Below, one piece after another: positions 9,792 through 18,817 of a stretch of DNA of 64,000 nt. This stretch comes from Yinghuangia soli (GTDB taxonomy: Bacteria > Actinomycetota > Actinomycetes > Streptomycetales > Streptomycetaceae), in assembly GCF_021502675.1 (NCBI RefSeq), contig NZ_JAKFHA010000011.1, positions 81,002 through 145,001 of the forward strand, given 5' to 3'. The notes under the pieces are model-generated. The model made no database searches and was not told where the DNA came from. It was given only the letters and a program-made list of their open reading frames with translations. The position numbers and the translations under genes are program-made. Numbering within the stretch: the first letter of the stretch is position 1; the number at the start of each line of letters is the position of its first letter.

Positions 9792-10081
9792 CCGAGGCAG
9801 CACGTCCGGTCCTGTCCGGGCTCCGATCCCGCATTCCCTCCGACCCTCCCTCCCTCGGCGCGCCCCCGCCCTCCCATACGCATTCGAATGTCTCGAAAGA
9901 TTGACGATGGCAAATCATTCGCCATACCCTCCGTGCGGGTGGGGACCTCGGCACTCTCCGGAGCCGTCCCCGCGCCGGTCCGCGGACCGTTGTCGGGTTT
10001 GGGACACCACCCCCGAGATCGCCACCAACCCCCTGGCCCCCTCCCGGGAAATCTGGCGAACTCACAGGAACGCTTGAGTGC

Positions 10082-11083
10082 CTAATGCAGGGTGTCGAGT
10101 TCGCCAGTGGTACGAGGTCCCTTGCCCAGGGCGCTGAGGCGGACGTAGCGCTGGCCTTGCGTCCATGCGGTCGTCCGGCCTGAGGCGTCGAGCTTGGTGT
10201 TGGTCACGAGGTGCGGGAGGAGGACGGTGCGGTCGTCCTTCGCCGTGCTGAGGAGCAGGACTTTGTACTCTGCGCCTTCGGCACGCGCATCCTCGGCGAG
10301 GAGGTGCTCGATCAGCTCGCCGATGCGGATCACCTCCGGTTTGGGGTCGGCCTTGCGCCGCGTGGCTTCTTCCAAGGTGAAGTGAACGGCCTCCTCGGAG
10401 TACAGGATGGCCGCGATCTCCTGGCGTATGGCCTTGTCGGTGTAGAAGCCGAAGTGTGTGATACCGGATCGGAACGAGCGGTTCGGTTGGCAGACGTAGG
10501 CTCCATGTCGGAGGTACTCGGGGTACGCCTCACGAGCCGCGACGATCGCGACGTCCTCGTGTTCGAGAAGGTCGTCCAACCGGAAGAGCGCCTGCAGCTC
10601 GCGAAGTAGGAAGACGCCTTGCTCGCCGACCAGTTCATCGGGGTCGGCGAGCAAGGCGTCGATCGATTGGGAGAGTGCGGCGAAGTTGAACCACACGACT
10701 CTCGGATCGGCGAGTTCGGTGACGCCTTTGGGTTGTTCGGGATCCGGGGTGAGGACGAAGAGCCGTTCGTCCGCGTGGGTCCCGGTGAGGAGCGACAGGT
10801 GATTGCCGAGCTGCCCGGGCTTGGTCAGTGCGCTCTTGGTCGTCTTGACCTCGAACAGCCACCGAAAGCTCGCACTGATGCTCGCGTCCGGGACGCTGGG
10901 AGCGTCCTTCCCCTGGGTCGGCTGATTGGTGTAGGTCAGCAGGGACAGCGTCGTCTCGCCGATCGCGCCGCCCAGTATCCGCTCCACGATGTGCGACTCC
11001 AGCCGCTGCAGCACCGCCAGCAGCGACGAGGTCACGCGGTTCTCGCTGGTCCGGTACGTCGAGAAGAGCGGATTGCGGGTCAT
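10082..11083 (-). CDS. PD-(D/E)XK nuclease-like protein, solitary
   Basis: I do not recognise the family by name. The 333-aa product has an early helix with a conserved-looking Glu (YRTSENRVTSSLLAVL, E14). It then has a candidate nuclease core: PD at 65-66, a beta strand and E78-V-K80 in RWLFEVKTTKSAL. That is the spacing of a PD-(D/E)XK active site as found in restriction and repair nucleases. The rest is mixed alpha/beta, with a basic, hydrophilic C-terminus. The ATG at 11083 follows a G-rich SD; an upstream GTG at 11176 would add an Arg-rich tail and seems less likely. The gene stands alone between a convergent oxidase and a surface-protein gene. Its GC is visibly lower (about 62 %), which suggests acquisition by transfer. 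Target and role (restriction, phage defence, repair) are unknown. Confidence 0.65.
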   Translation of the reverse strand: MTRNPLFSTYRTSENRVTSSLLAVLQRLESHIVERILGGAIGETTLSLLTYTNQPTQGKDAPSVPDASISASFRWLFEVKTTKSALTKPGQLGNHLSLLTGTHADERLFVLTPDPEQPKGVTELADPRVVWFNFAALSQSIDALLADPDELVGEQGVFLLRELQALFRLDDLLEHEDVAIVAAREAYPEYLRHGAYVCQPNRSFRSGITHFGFYTDKAIRQEIAAILYSEEAVHFTLEEATRRKADPKPEVIRIGELIEHLLAEDARAEGAEYKVLLLSTAKDDRTVLLPHLVTNTKLDASGRTTAWTQGQRYVRLSALGKGPRTTGELDTLH

Positions 11084-11162
11084 TGGCCCCCCAGAGCGCC
11101 GGTGTTTGCCGAGGAGCCTAGGGCGAGTCCGAGGACCGCGAACGCGTTTCCGGGCAAGGGAA

Positions 11163-11199
11163 CGGCCCCGGTCCACCGCGGAGTTGTGGGCCGGGGCCG
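11163..11199. terminator. GC-rich hairpin between the surface-protein and nuclease genes
   Basis: The arms CGGCCCCGG (11163-11171) and CCGGGGCCG (11191-11199) form a 9-bp stem with a 19-base loop. With the second hairpin at 11264-11297 it can stop minus-strand transcription from the surface-protein gene before the nuclease gene. Confidence 0.55.
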
Positions 11200-11263
11200 T
11201 GTGCTGCGGGCCGGTGGGGCCGGGGCGTCCCTTCCCCGGCTGCCGGTGGCCGCAGCGAGAGGC

Positions 11264-11297
11264 GGGGGCCTGTGGTCTGCCCGCTCGTCAGGCCCCC
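11264..11297 (-). terminator. Hairpin directly downstream of the LAxTG surface-protein gene
   Basis: Arms GGGGGCCTG (11264-11272) and CAGGCCCCC (11289-11297) pair perfectly, 25 bp after the minus-strand stop at 11322. This is a plausible first terminator for the surface-protein transcript. Confidence 0.6.
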
Positions 11298-11321
11298 GTC
11301 TCCCTGTCTTGTTTCCCAGGC

Positions 11322-12539
11322 TCAGGCGCGGCGACGACGCATTGCGTAGGCCGTACCTCCGCCGGCTGCCGCGAGGAGTGCGGCGCCGATGCCCATCAGG
11401 GTGGTGGTGTTGCTGTCGCCGCCGGTGTCGGCGAGGGTCGGGCCGTCGGGGGCCGGGGTGCCGGGGGTGCCCGGGGTCGGGGCCCCGGTGGGCGCGGGCT
11501 CCGCGGTGACGATCTTGAACAGGCCGCGCTCGCCGCAGAATTCCGCGATCGGGGCGGGCTCGCCCTCGTCGCCTTCCATGACGTCGACGGCCAGGTAGGT
11601 CACGCCGTCCCCGGGCTTGGCGTCGTCGGTGAAGGACATGCGCAGGAGCTGGTCGACCGAGCTGCGCGGCTGGATGGCGTACGGGTCCGGCAGCGGGTTG
11701 ATCATCTCGCCGGGGACGTCCATCGCCGGGACCGGCTTCCAGTCCTTGCCGTCCTTGGACGCTTCGAGCTTGAGGAGTTTGCTGTCGTTGCCGGTGGTCT
11801 TCAGGTCGAAGGCCAGCATCGCGGACAGCGACGGGTACGCCGAGTCGGTCGGGTTGTCGATCCTGAGCTTGTACTGCTTGGCGGGCCCGCCCGGGACGTG
11901 GGTGGCCGGGTAGTCGACCAGTGCGACGGTCGGGGCGCCGAGCTTCACGGTGTCGGTGTCGGCGGCCTTCGGCGGGTCCTGCGTGGCGGACTTGAGGTCC
12001 GCCTCCGGGGCGTTGCGCAGCGACGTGGCCAGCTTGATGTGGCCGTACGGGTTCGCCGGGTCCGGCGGCTTGGGGGCCGACGGGTCGTGCGCGTTGAACG
12101 TGGCGAGCTCGTCGTCCGGCCCGGCGGGTGCCTTCGGGGCGACGCGGACGCGCATCTGCACGACCGTCTCGCCGGCGAAATCGCGGGCGGGCAGGCTGCC
12201 CGACACCTTGTCCTTGCCGGTGTCCTTCAGTGTGACGGGATGCCACTTCCCGTTGCCGTCCTGCCATTCGAGGTCGATGGTCGCGTCCTGTAGGCCGCCC
12301 AGTGCCGGGTTCAGGTCGGCGCCGGACAGTTCGAAGCCGAGGACGTCCTGCTCGTTGCCGTTCGAGACCTTGACGCTGAACGGCGTCGGCGAGCCCGCGA
12401 TGCCGAGCACGCCGGGGGCGGTGGTCTGCACGGCGGCAGAGCCTTCGGCGTACGCGGTGCCCGGTGCGGCGAGCACGGCGAGTGCGGGGGCGGTGGCGAG
12501 TAGGGAAGCCGTCGCGGTGACGGCCAGGGATCTGCGCAA
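11322..12539 (-). CDS. Secreted surface protein with LAxTG sortase signal
   Basis: The most likely start is TTG at 12539, with GGAGAACACC just upstream, giving a classical signal peptide (RRSLAVTATASLLATAPALAVLAAPGTAYA). A GTG at 12587 would add 16 non-signal residues. The exported part (about 35-355) is beta-rich and of no family I know. A Pro/Thr linker follows, then a sorting signal: LADTG, a hydrophobic helix (LMGIGAALLAAAGGGTAYAM) and RRRRA. LAxTG-type signals are used by class E sortases of high-GC actinobacteria to couple proteins to peptidoglycan. No sortase gene is in the window. The gene is followed by two hairpins and seems monocistronic. Confidence 0.78.
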   Translation of the reverse strand: MRRSLAVTATASLLATAPALAVLAAPGTAYAEGSAAVQTTAPGVLGIAGSPTPFSVKVSNGNEQDVLGFELSGADLNPALGGLQDATIDLEWQDGNGKWHPVTLKDTGKDKVSGSLPARDFAGETVVQMRVRVAPKAPAGPDDELATFNAHDPSAPKPPDPANPYGHIKLATSLRNAPEADLKSATQDPPKAADTDTVKLGAPTVALVDYPATHVPGGPAKQYKLRIDNPTDSAYPSLSAMLAFDLKTTGNDSKLLKLEASKDGKDWKPVPAMDVPGEMINPLPDPYAIQPRSSVDQLLRMSFTDDAKPGDGVTYLAVDVMEGDEGEPAPIAEFCGERGLFKIVTAEPAPTGAPTPGTPGTPAPDGPTLADTGGDSNTTTLMGIGAALLAAAGGGTAYAMRRRRA

Positions 12540-12768
12540 GGTGTTCTCCAGCGGTGGTTCAGGAAGGCAAGTGGCGTGCTCTTCCACGGGGTTCCGTACG
12601 GATGCGGGCGTGCCGGAGGGAGAGCCGGCACGCCGCTGCGTACCGAATGCGGGAACGCCGGAGCGCCCGCCTCACGTGTACGCGTTCGCCAGGCGGAAGT
12701 TGCGCCCGGGCACGGTGGAACACCCGTGGAGAAAACGGGGAATGGCCGCGTCAGCGGCTGGGGACGAA

Positions 12769-12794
12769 GCCCGGGGCCGTCCACGGCCCCGGGC
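12769..12794 (-). terminator. Perfect 12-bp hairpin after the small ORF and methyltransferase
   Basis: GCCCGGGGCCGT (12769-12780) pairs with ACGGCCCCGGGC (12783-12794). It lies 41 bp beyond the stop of the small minus-strand ORF, so it probably ends a methyltransferase plus small-ORF transcript. Confidence 0.65.
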
Positions 12795-12834
12795 ATGATC
12801 GTCGGTGATGCCGACCGGCGTACCGGCGGGCGGG

Positions 12835-13023
12835 TCAGCCGCCGGGATCCGTCCGTCCGAGGGCAGTTGCGGCCCGTCCCGGCGGTGCGGTGCACGCGTC
12901 CGGGCAGGCAAGGCCGTGCGACTCGTACGGGTCGCCGAAGCGGCGGTCGTGCGCACCGGCCTGTTCAGGCCGTGCGGCATCGACAGCCTGCGGGCAGGCG
13001 CCCGCGGCTGGAAAGTCCAACAT
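12835..13023 (-). CDS. Possible small protein (62 aa) downstream of the HemK-like methyltransferase
   Basis: The ATG at 13023 follows GGGGGAACC, a reasonable SD, 99 bp after the methyltransferase stop and 41 bp before a strong terminator. The product is hydrophilic, starts MLDFPAAGACPQAV, and has three Cys (in GACP, LACP and DACT), several Pro and a Gly-Gly end. There is no signal peptide or membrane segment. I know no homologue. The position makes a co-transcribed small protein plausible, but high-GC sequence gives chance ORFs of this length, so it is tentative. Confidence 0.35.
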   Translation of the reverse strand: MLDFPAAGACPQAVDAARPEQAGAHDRRFGDPYESHGLACPDACTAPPGRAATALGRTDPGG

Positions 13024-13122
13024 GGTTCCCCCCAATGTGAACGCTGCGATGCTACCCCGACAAGTCGCCGAGCGTTGAAGAGCAGGCGAACTCGTCCTGG
13101 CGGCAGGCCAATTTGCCGTTGC

Positions 13123-13932
13123 CTAGGCCGGCATCGTGCCCACGACGACGGTGGCGTACAGCTCCGCGCAGACGGCGATTTCCACGCACAGCCCGCTGCG
13201 TCCGAACGCCTCCGCGGTGCCGGGTGCCTGATGCTCGCTCGTCTCCACGAGCAGCCGCCCGCCGGGCGCCAGCCACGCGGGGGCCTGTTCGGCGACGCGG
13301 CGGTGGATGGCCAGACCGTCGCGGCCGCCGTCGAGCGCCACCAGCGGTTCGTGGTCGCGGGCTTCGCTGGGGAGCAGCCCGATCTCTTCGGTCGGGACGT
13401 ACGGCGCATTCGCGACCAGCACGTCGACGCGTCCCAGGAGATGCCGGGGCAACGCCGCGTAGAGATCGCCCCTGTGCACGGTGCCGCCCACCGGCGCGAG
13501 GTTGCCCGCGGCGCACCGGACCGCGTCCGGGTCGATGTCCGCCGCGTGCAGTTCGACATCGCTCAGCATCGAACCGAGCACCGCACCGACAGCGCCCGAG
13601 CCGCAGCACAGGTCGACCACCACGGTCGGTCCCGGCGCGGCGGACCCGTGCACGAGGGCGACGGCCTCGTGGACCAGGAACTCCGTACGCCGACGCGGCA
13701 CGAACACCCCGGGCGCGACCGCCAACCGCAGGCCGCAGAACTCGGCCCAGCCCAGGACGTGTTCGAGCGGCAGTCCGGAGCACCGGCGTTCGACCATCCC
13801 GACGAGCGAGAGGCTGTCGGGTGCGGCGGCGAGCAGCAGCGCCGCCTCGTCTTCGGCGAAAACACAGCCGGCGGTACGCAGAGCCGAGACGACCTCGGCG
13901 AAGACATCATCGGAAACGATCGGGAGTGACAT
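13123..13932 (-). CDS. HemK/PrmC-like protein N5-glutamine methyltransferase (putative)
   Basis: The 269-aa product has the SAM-binding motif I of class I methyltransferases (VVVDLCCGSGAVG). In place of the NPPY catalytic motif of N5-glutamine methyltransferases it has VANAPYVP. This Ala variant marks the actinobacterial PrmC-like paralogue family rather than the housekeeping PrmC that acts on release factors. The N-terminal helical region includes PLEHVLGWAEF, which matches the family's substrate-binding domain. The ATG at 13932 has AAGG upstream. Its protein substrate is unknown. A possible small ORF lies downstream on the same strand. Confidence 0.8.
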   Translation of the reverse strand: MSLPIVSDDVFAEVVSALRTAGCVFAEDEAALLLAAAPDSLSLVGMVERRCSGLPLEHVLGWAEFCGLRLAVAPGVFVPRRRTEFLVHEAVALVHGSAAPGPTVVVDLCCGSGAVGAVLGSMLSDVELHAADIDPDAVRCAAGNLAPVGGTVHRGDLYAALPRHLLGRVDVLVANAPYVPTEEIGLLPSEARDHEPLVALDGGRDGLAIHRRVAEQAPAWLAPGGRLLVETSEHQAPGTAEAFGRSGLCVEIAVCAELYATVVVGTMPA

Positions 13933-14101
13933 GTGAGGACCTTTCGGAGTGCCGAAGGGTGCCCTCACGGTCGCTCGCGCGTCAGCTCGCGGCGGCCGTA
14001 CGGCCGGTGGAAGAGAGCACCCAGCCTGCTGCAGCGGTAATGGGTCTCACCTCCCTGGTCCATGGCGCCCGGCGCGCGGACCGCACACGGACGCGGCAAC
14101 A

Positions 14102-14758
14102 CTACCCCGAATCCCTTGGGTCCCCGTGCGCCCCCCGAGATCTTCCGCCGCCCTGCAACGCGCTCCGCAGATCAGCCGGCACCCGGTAGAGCAGCCCGCT
14201 CATGCCCAACGCCGCCGCGGCAGCCACGTTCTCGGGGAGGTCGTCGACGAACAGGCAGTGCCGAGGGTCCACGCCCGCGAGGTCCGCGGCGATCTCGTAG
14301 ATGCGGCGGTCCGGCTTCGCGATGCCGAGGCGGGCGCTGCTCACAACGTGGTGCGCGAGGGTGTCCAGGCCGAGGGACAAGAGGTCGGCTTCGAGTTCCA
14401 GGCTCGCGTTGCTCACCAGGACGAGCGGGACGCGGTTGCGGACGGTGCGCAGGAGGCCCACCACTTCCGGGTCGGCCTTGAACGGCGCCCGGGCGAAGGC
14501 TTCGGTCAGCGTGCGCGCGGTGTTCTCCGGGATGTCCTGCGCGATGAGCGCGGCGAGGATGCGGTCGAGCCACCCTTGGCGGTCCATCGCTCCCAGCATC
14601 ACCGGTGTCATCAGCTCGGGGAGGAACGCCGCGCGGGTCGTGGTGCCGGGTGCGATGCCGGCGTCGCGTTCGACGGCCTTGAGCGGCGCGGGGTCGTAGA
14701 AGCGGATGACGTTGTCGAAGTCGCAGAGCACGGCTCCGTAAGGGAGTTCGGTCGTCAT
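14102..14758 (-). CDS. HAD-superfamily hydrolase (subfamily IA-like)
   Basis: The 218-aa protein shows the four HAD motifs. Motif I is VLCDFDNVIRF (nucleophile and general acid Asp), motif II VLVSNAS, motif III the Lys in GIAKPDRRIYE, and motif IV LFVDDLPENV. Such enzymes are small cytosolic phosphatases or dehalogenase-like hydrolases; the substrate cannot be predicted. The C-terminal 20 residues are Gly/Arg-rich and lie outside the fold. It is on the same strand as the PucR regulator, 60 bp downstream of that gene's stop, so read-through is possible. Confidence 0.85.
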   Translation of the reverse strand: MTTELPYGAVLCDFDNVIRFYDPAPLKAVERDAGIAPGTTTRAAFLPELMTPVMLGAMDRQGWLDRILAALIAQDIPENTARTLTEAFARAPFKADPEVVGLLRTVRNRVPLVLVSNASLELEADLLSLGLDTLAHHVVSSARLGIAKPDRRIYEIAADLAGVDPRHCLFVDDLPENVAAAAALGMSGLLYRVPADLRSALQGGGRSRGAHGDPRDSG

Positions 14759-14818
14759 CGCTCCATGGTGCGGGACGGGGACGACCCACTGAAGCCGAAG
14801 TACCTCGGCCGCGGGCTG

Positions 14819-16669
14819 CTACTCGTGGACGTGCCGGCGGGCCTGGAGGGCCAGGCGTAGGCCGAGCACGGTTTCCGGGTCGTCGAGGTCGGTGCCCAGG
14901 AGTTGGGCGATGCGGGCCAGGCGGTCGTACAGGGTCTGGCGGTTCAGGTGCAGGTCGCGGGCCGTCTCGGCCTTGCGGCCGGCGTGGGTCAGGTACGCCT
15001 GGAGGGTGGGCAGCAGCGGCTGGCGCGCGGTGCGGTCGTGTTCCAGGAGGGGGCCGACCGCGCGGCGGACGAAGGCTGCGAGGTCGGCGTGCTCGCGCAT
15101 GCGCCACAGGAGCAGTTCGATGTCGAGCCGGCGCGCGTCGTACCAGGGGAGTTCGGAGAGTCCGCGGGCCGCGGCCGCGGCCTCGGCGGCGTGCCGGAGG
15201 CCCGCTCCGGCGGCACCCCAGGGGCCTGCTGCACCGACGACGACGACGGGCGGCTGCGGTCCCGGGGCGAGGCCGGCGCGGGTCAGGCCGGCGCGGAGGG
15301 CGGCGGCGACCCGGTCGGCCACTGCCACGCGTTCGCCCGCGGCCCGCAGGCCGAGCAGCAGCGCGAGGCGGCCTTCGACGGGGCGTACGCCGAGCAGCAC
15401 CGGCAGCCCGAGCGCCGAGAGTTCCTCTTGTACGGCGCGGGCGATCGGGGCCCAGTCCGTGGCGCCGACGCCGGAGCCGACCCCGTCGCCGGGGGTGTCG
15501 GAGGCGAGCCGGACCACGACCGGCAGCAGGGGGCCGTTCTCGTGGACGAAGCCGAGGACGCGGGCCTGCCGGGCGGCGTCCTCTTCGGCGACGCGCCCCT
15601 CGGCGAGGTCGCTGAGGAAGTCGCCGCGCCCGCGGGCCGCGAGCTCTTCCTCGTGCCGGGCCTGGCGCAGCGCCACGGCCAGCAACCCGGCTGCGTGATC
15701 GACCACGATGCGCCCGAGCGGAAGCATGGGCCCGTGCACGGGCAGGACGACCAGACGGCCGCGGATCGGCTGCAGTGTGCCGCCGCCCGTGGTCGGGCCG
15801 CCGGCCGGGACGTCGACCACCAGCGCGGTGCCCGGCACCAGGGCGGTGGGAGGCCGGTCGTACGCGCCTGCCGTCGCCGCGGGGTGCCGCCCGCCGCGCA
15901 GGCCGGCCCAGGCGTCCAAGGGGTCGGCGTCGCCGTCCGGGGCGGTGCCGGGCGGGGCTGCGGTGTAGAGCAGCCGGCCGTCGGCGTCTTCCAGATAGAC
16001 CGGATTGCCCACGTGCTCGGCCAGCAGTTCCAGGACCTCGGGGACGCCCCCGCCGCTGAGCAGGATCTCGGTGCAGCGGCGGTGGACCTCCTCGCCCTGC
16101 CGGAGCAGGGCGTAGTGGCCGTTGACGATCTCGGTGTGGATCGCCTCGGTCACGGCGACAAAAGGGACTTCACGGTGCAATTGGATCAACGGGAGGTTGC
16201 GCAGACGGGCCGCCTCGACCATCGCGGCCGGCAGCACGTCGAAGCGCTGCCCGAGTTCCACGACCAGCGCGGCGATGCCCCGGTCGGCGAGCTGCGCGAC
16301 GAACCGCCGGTGGTCGGCCGGCCGCGGGCCGATGCCGAGCCCGGTGGTCAGCAGCAGCTCCTCGCCGCGCAGCAGCGAAGCGATGTTGGGCACCTCGCCG
16401 GTGTGCACCCAGCGGATCGGCCGGTCCAGGCCGTCCGGGCCGGCCACCACTTCGGGGAGGCCGCGGCGCAGCGGGGGCAGTTCCAGGGCCTGGCGCACGG
16501 TGATCCCGGCCAGCGGGGCGGTGTCCCCGGTCCGGGAGTCGCCGCTGCGGGGCTCTCCGCTCCGCGCGCCACCCGCCCGGGAGGGCGATGTGTCGCGGGC
16601 GGCCGTACGCGCCTTGAGCGTCGTCGGCGGGACTGCGGCGAGCCTCCCGGGTATGTCCATTTGCGGCAC
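14819..16669 (-). CDS. PucR-family transcriptional regulator
   Basis: The 616-aa protein has a disordered N-terminus (1-55), then a PucR-type sensor domain with the hallmark 'RPIRWVHTGEVPNIASLLRG' and 'EELLLTTG' (about 75-120). A central GAF/GGDEF-like regulatory region follows. The C-terminal helix-turn-helix (HTH_30) reads LHLNRQTLYDRLARI near residue 580. PucR proteins control purine, allantoin and amine degradation genes, often those adjacent. Here the gene is divergent from an APC permease and amine oxidase, which suggests local control by an amine or amino-acid signal. The start includes three residues before an internal Met; either is possible. Confidence 0.9.
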   Translation of the reverse strand: MPQMDIPGRLAAVPPTTLKARTAARDTSPSRAGGARSGEPRSGDSRTGDTAPLAGITVRQALELPPLRRGLPEVVAGPDGLDRPIRWVHTGEVPNIASLLRGEELLLTTGLGIGPRPADHRRFVAQLADRGIAALVVELGQRFDVLPAAMVEAARLRNLPLIQLHREVPFVAVTEAIHTEIVNGHYALLRQGEEVHRRCTEILLSGGGVPEVLELLAEHVGNPVYLEDADGRLLYTAAPPGTAPDGDADPLDAWAGLRGGRHPAATAGAYDRPPTALVPGTALVVDVPAGGPTTGGGTLQPIRGRLVVLPVHGPMLPLGRIVVDHAAGLLAVALRQARHEEELAARGRGDFLSDLAEGRVAEEDAARQARVLGFVHENGPLLPVVVRLASDTPGDGVGSGVGATDWAPIARAVQEELSALGLPVLLGVRPVEGRLALLLGLRAAGERVAVADRVAAALRAGLTRAGLAPGPQPPVVVVGAAGPWGAAGAGLRHAAEAAAAARGLSELPWYDARRLDIELLLWRMREHADLAAFVRRAVGPLLEHDRTARQPLLPTLQAYLTHAGRKAETARDLHLNRQTLYDRLARIAQLLGTDLDDPETVLGLRLALQARRHVHE

Positions 16670-16994
16670 GCTACCGGCCGGTCGCCCGCATGTGGATCAC
16701 ATCCAGGTTTCGAACCGTGCACATCGTCCGGCTGCCCCGACACTACGTCGCCTTCCGAAGCGGAACGCCTGACCCCATGTCGGTTGTCGCGGGACCCGTT
16801 CCGCATCGAAGCTGACGGCCCGTCGGAATCAGCGGCGGTTCCGGCGCGCCCCAGAGGCGGGCCGGCGCTGCGGGCTGCATCGGCAGGTGCGCAGAAGACA
16901 CACGCGATACCTGTCGAACGATCAAACGTAATGCGCGTGTGATCGGGTTCCGCTAAATACAGATCTTCTTTTTCGACATCCTGAAGGAGGTGGC
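16670..16994. promoter_or_regulatory. Divergent spacer between pucR-type gene and APC permease
   Basis: A 325-bp spacer that must hold promoters in both directions. The 70 bp before the permease are AT-richer, with a candidate -10 (TAAATA at 16954-16959) ahead of a strong SD (AAGGAGGT). I see no clear -35 or long inverted repeat. Confidence 0.4.
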
Positions 16995-18554
16995 ATGACC
17001 ACGGTCTCCACTGATGCTCCGTCGGCGGACAGCCCCGGCGAGGTCAACAGACTGAAGGCGAACTCGGTCGGCCTCGTCGGCGTCGTCTTCATGGCGGTCG
17101 CCACGGCTGCACCCATCACCGCGATGACGGGCAACCTGCCGGTGATCGCGGGCAGCGGGGGCAACGGCCTCGGCGCCCCGGCCGCGTACATCATCGCGAC
17201 GCTGGTCCTGACCATCTTCTCGGTCGGCTACGTCACGATGGCGAAGCACATCACCGCCGCCGGCGCGTTCTACGGCTTCATCTCGCACGGCCTCGGCCGC
17301 GTGATGGGCATGGCGTCCGGCCTGCTCGCGGTGATGGCGTACATCGTGTTCGAAGCCTCGATCCTCGGCTTCTTCGCGTTCAACATGAACGCGCTGGTCG
17401 ACTCCCAGATGGGCGTCGACATCCACTGGGGCGTCTGGGCCTTCATCGGCATCGCCATCATCGGCGGCCTGGGCTACTTCGACATCCACCTGACCGCCAA
17501 GGTCCTCGGCATCGCCCTGGTGCTGGAGATCGCGGTGCTCGGAGCGGTGTCCCTCGCGGTGCTGTTCACCGGCGGCGGCCCGGACGGCTTCATGCCGGGC
17601 GACACCATCAACCCGCTCAAGGGCATCGAAGGCGCGGACGGCAGCATCGGCGCCGCGGCCGGCTTCGGTCTGTTCTTCTGCTTCTGGTCGTGGGTCGGCT
17701 TCGAGTCCACCGCGATGTACGGCGAGGAGTCCAAGGACCCCAAGCGCGTCGTGCCGCGCGCGACGCTGATCTCGGTCATCGGCGTCGGCCTGTTCTACGT
17801 GTTCGTCTCCTGGATGATGGTCTCGGCCGAGGGCCGCGGCGTCGTCGAGGACAGCAGCGGGCTGTTCTTCAACCCGCTCGGCGAGCACTTCGGCAGCTGG
17901 GCCGTGGACGTCTTCCAGTGGCTCATCGTCACCGGTTCGTTCGCCTGTGCGATGGCGTTCCACCAGTGTGCGTCGCGCTACCTGTACGCGATCGGCCGCG
18001 AGGGCTTCATCAACAAGAACCTCGGCCGCACGCACCCGAAGCACGGCTCCCCGCACATCGCGTCGATCGTGCAGACCTGCCTGACCATCGCGATCGTCAG
18101 CGGCTTCCTGCTCGCCGACCAGCACCCGGTCACGCACATGTACGGCCTGCTGGCGCTGCTCGGCACCATGGCGATCCTGATCGTCCAGACGCTCTGCTCG
18201 TTCGCCACCGTCGGCTACTTCCACGTGCAGGGCAAGCACCCGGAGACCAAGCACCCGGTCAAGACGCTGATCGCCCCGATCGTCTCGGGCATTGCCATGA
18301 TCGGCGTGGTCTTCCTGCTCATCAGCAACCTGGAGGACGCGGCCGGCGCCGCCTCCACCAGCCTGCTGTTCGACCTCATCCCGTGGATCGTCGCGCTGCT
18401 CTTCGTGGCGGGCATCGCCCTCGCCCTCTACATGAAGAACGCCAAGCCCGAGTCCTACGAGCGCATGGGCCGCATCATCCTCGAGGACGCCGGGGAGCGC
18501 GACGGCTCCGCCGGCACCATCCCCGCGCAGGGCGGCCAGCCGGTCAAGTCCTGA
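16995..18554 (+). CDS. APC-superfamily amino acid/amine permease
   Basis: The 519-aa protein has twelve hydrophobic helices and the APC signature in the first pair (VGVVFMAVATAAPITAMTGNLP). TM6 contains GFGLFFCFWSWVGFESTAMYGEESKDP, the conserved 'GFE' plus 'EE..P' region. The C-terminus is cytoplasmic and hydrophilic. The ATG follows a near-perfect SD (AAGGAGGTGGC). The gene is divergent from the PucR regulator and upstream of an amine oxidase, so uptake of a biogenic amine or amino acid feeding that oxidase is likely. This is inference from context. A large hairpin follows the stop. Confidence 0.92.
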   Translation: MTTVSTDAPSADSPGEVNRLKANSVGLVGVVFMAVATAAPITAMTGNLPVIAGSGGNGLGAPAAYIIATLVLTIFSVGYVTMAKHITAAGAFYGFISHGLGRVMGMASGLLAVMAYIVFEASILGFFAFNMNALVDSQMGVDIHWGVWAFIGIAIIGGLGYFDIHLTAKVLGIALVLEIAVLGAVSLAVLFTGGGPDGFMPGDTINPLKGIEGADGSIGAAAGFGLFFCFWSWVGFESTAMYGEESKDPKRVVPRATLISVIGVGLFYVFVSWMMVSAEGRGVVEDSSGLFFNPLGEHFGSWAVDVFQWLIVTGSFACAMAFHQCASRYLYAIGREGFINKNLGRTHPKHGSPHIASIVQTCLTIAIVSGFLLADQHPVTHMYGLLALLGTMAILIVQTLCSFATVGYFHVQGKHPETKHPVKTLIAPIVSGIAMIGVVFLLISNLEDAAGAASTSLLFDLIPWIVALLFVAGIALALYMKNAKPESYERMGRIILEDAGERDGSAGTIPAQGGQPVKS

Positions 18555-18609
18555 ACGCCCACGGCCTGAGCAGCCCCTGACAGGACGTCAGGCCGGTACG
18601 ACAAACGCG

Positions 18610-18677
18610 GCCCCCGGGCCGTACGCATCCCTGCCGCACCATTCCGGGCAGGACCACATCGCGTACGTCCCGGGGGC
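18610..18677 (+). terminator. Long-arm hairpin after the APC permease
   Basis: A 17-base arm at 18610-18626 pairs with 18661-18677 with one mismatch, followed by TTTGCTTT. An inner CCTGCC/GGCAGG stem adds stability. It probably limits read-through from the permease into the amine oxidase gene 140 bp further on. Confidence 0.7.
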
Positions 18678-18817
18678 TTTGCTTTGCCGGAAAGCACCCG
18701 AATCATCGCTTTTGTCGCGCAGTATGCGCCCCCCCGCATGGCCGCCGCCCCGCCCCGCGCGACACCCGCACCGCGCCCCGCACGACACCCCTGAGAACCG
18801 CCGCGAAAGGACCTCCC

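Noticed and set aside
7338..9803. Open frame of about 820 codons opposite the FAD/Fe-S oxidase
   Set aside because: Shadow of a well-supported gene with cofactor motifs; no recognisable domain or SD on the minus strand.
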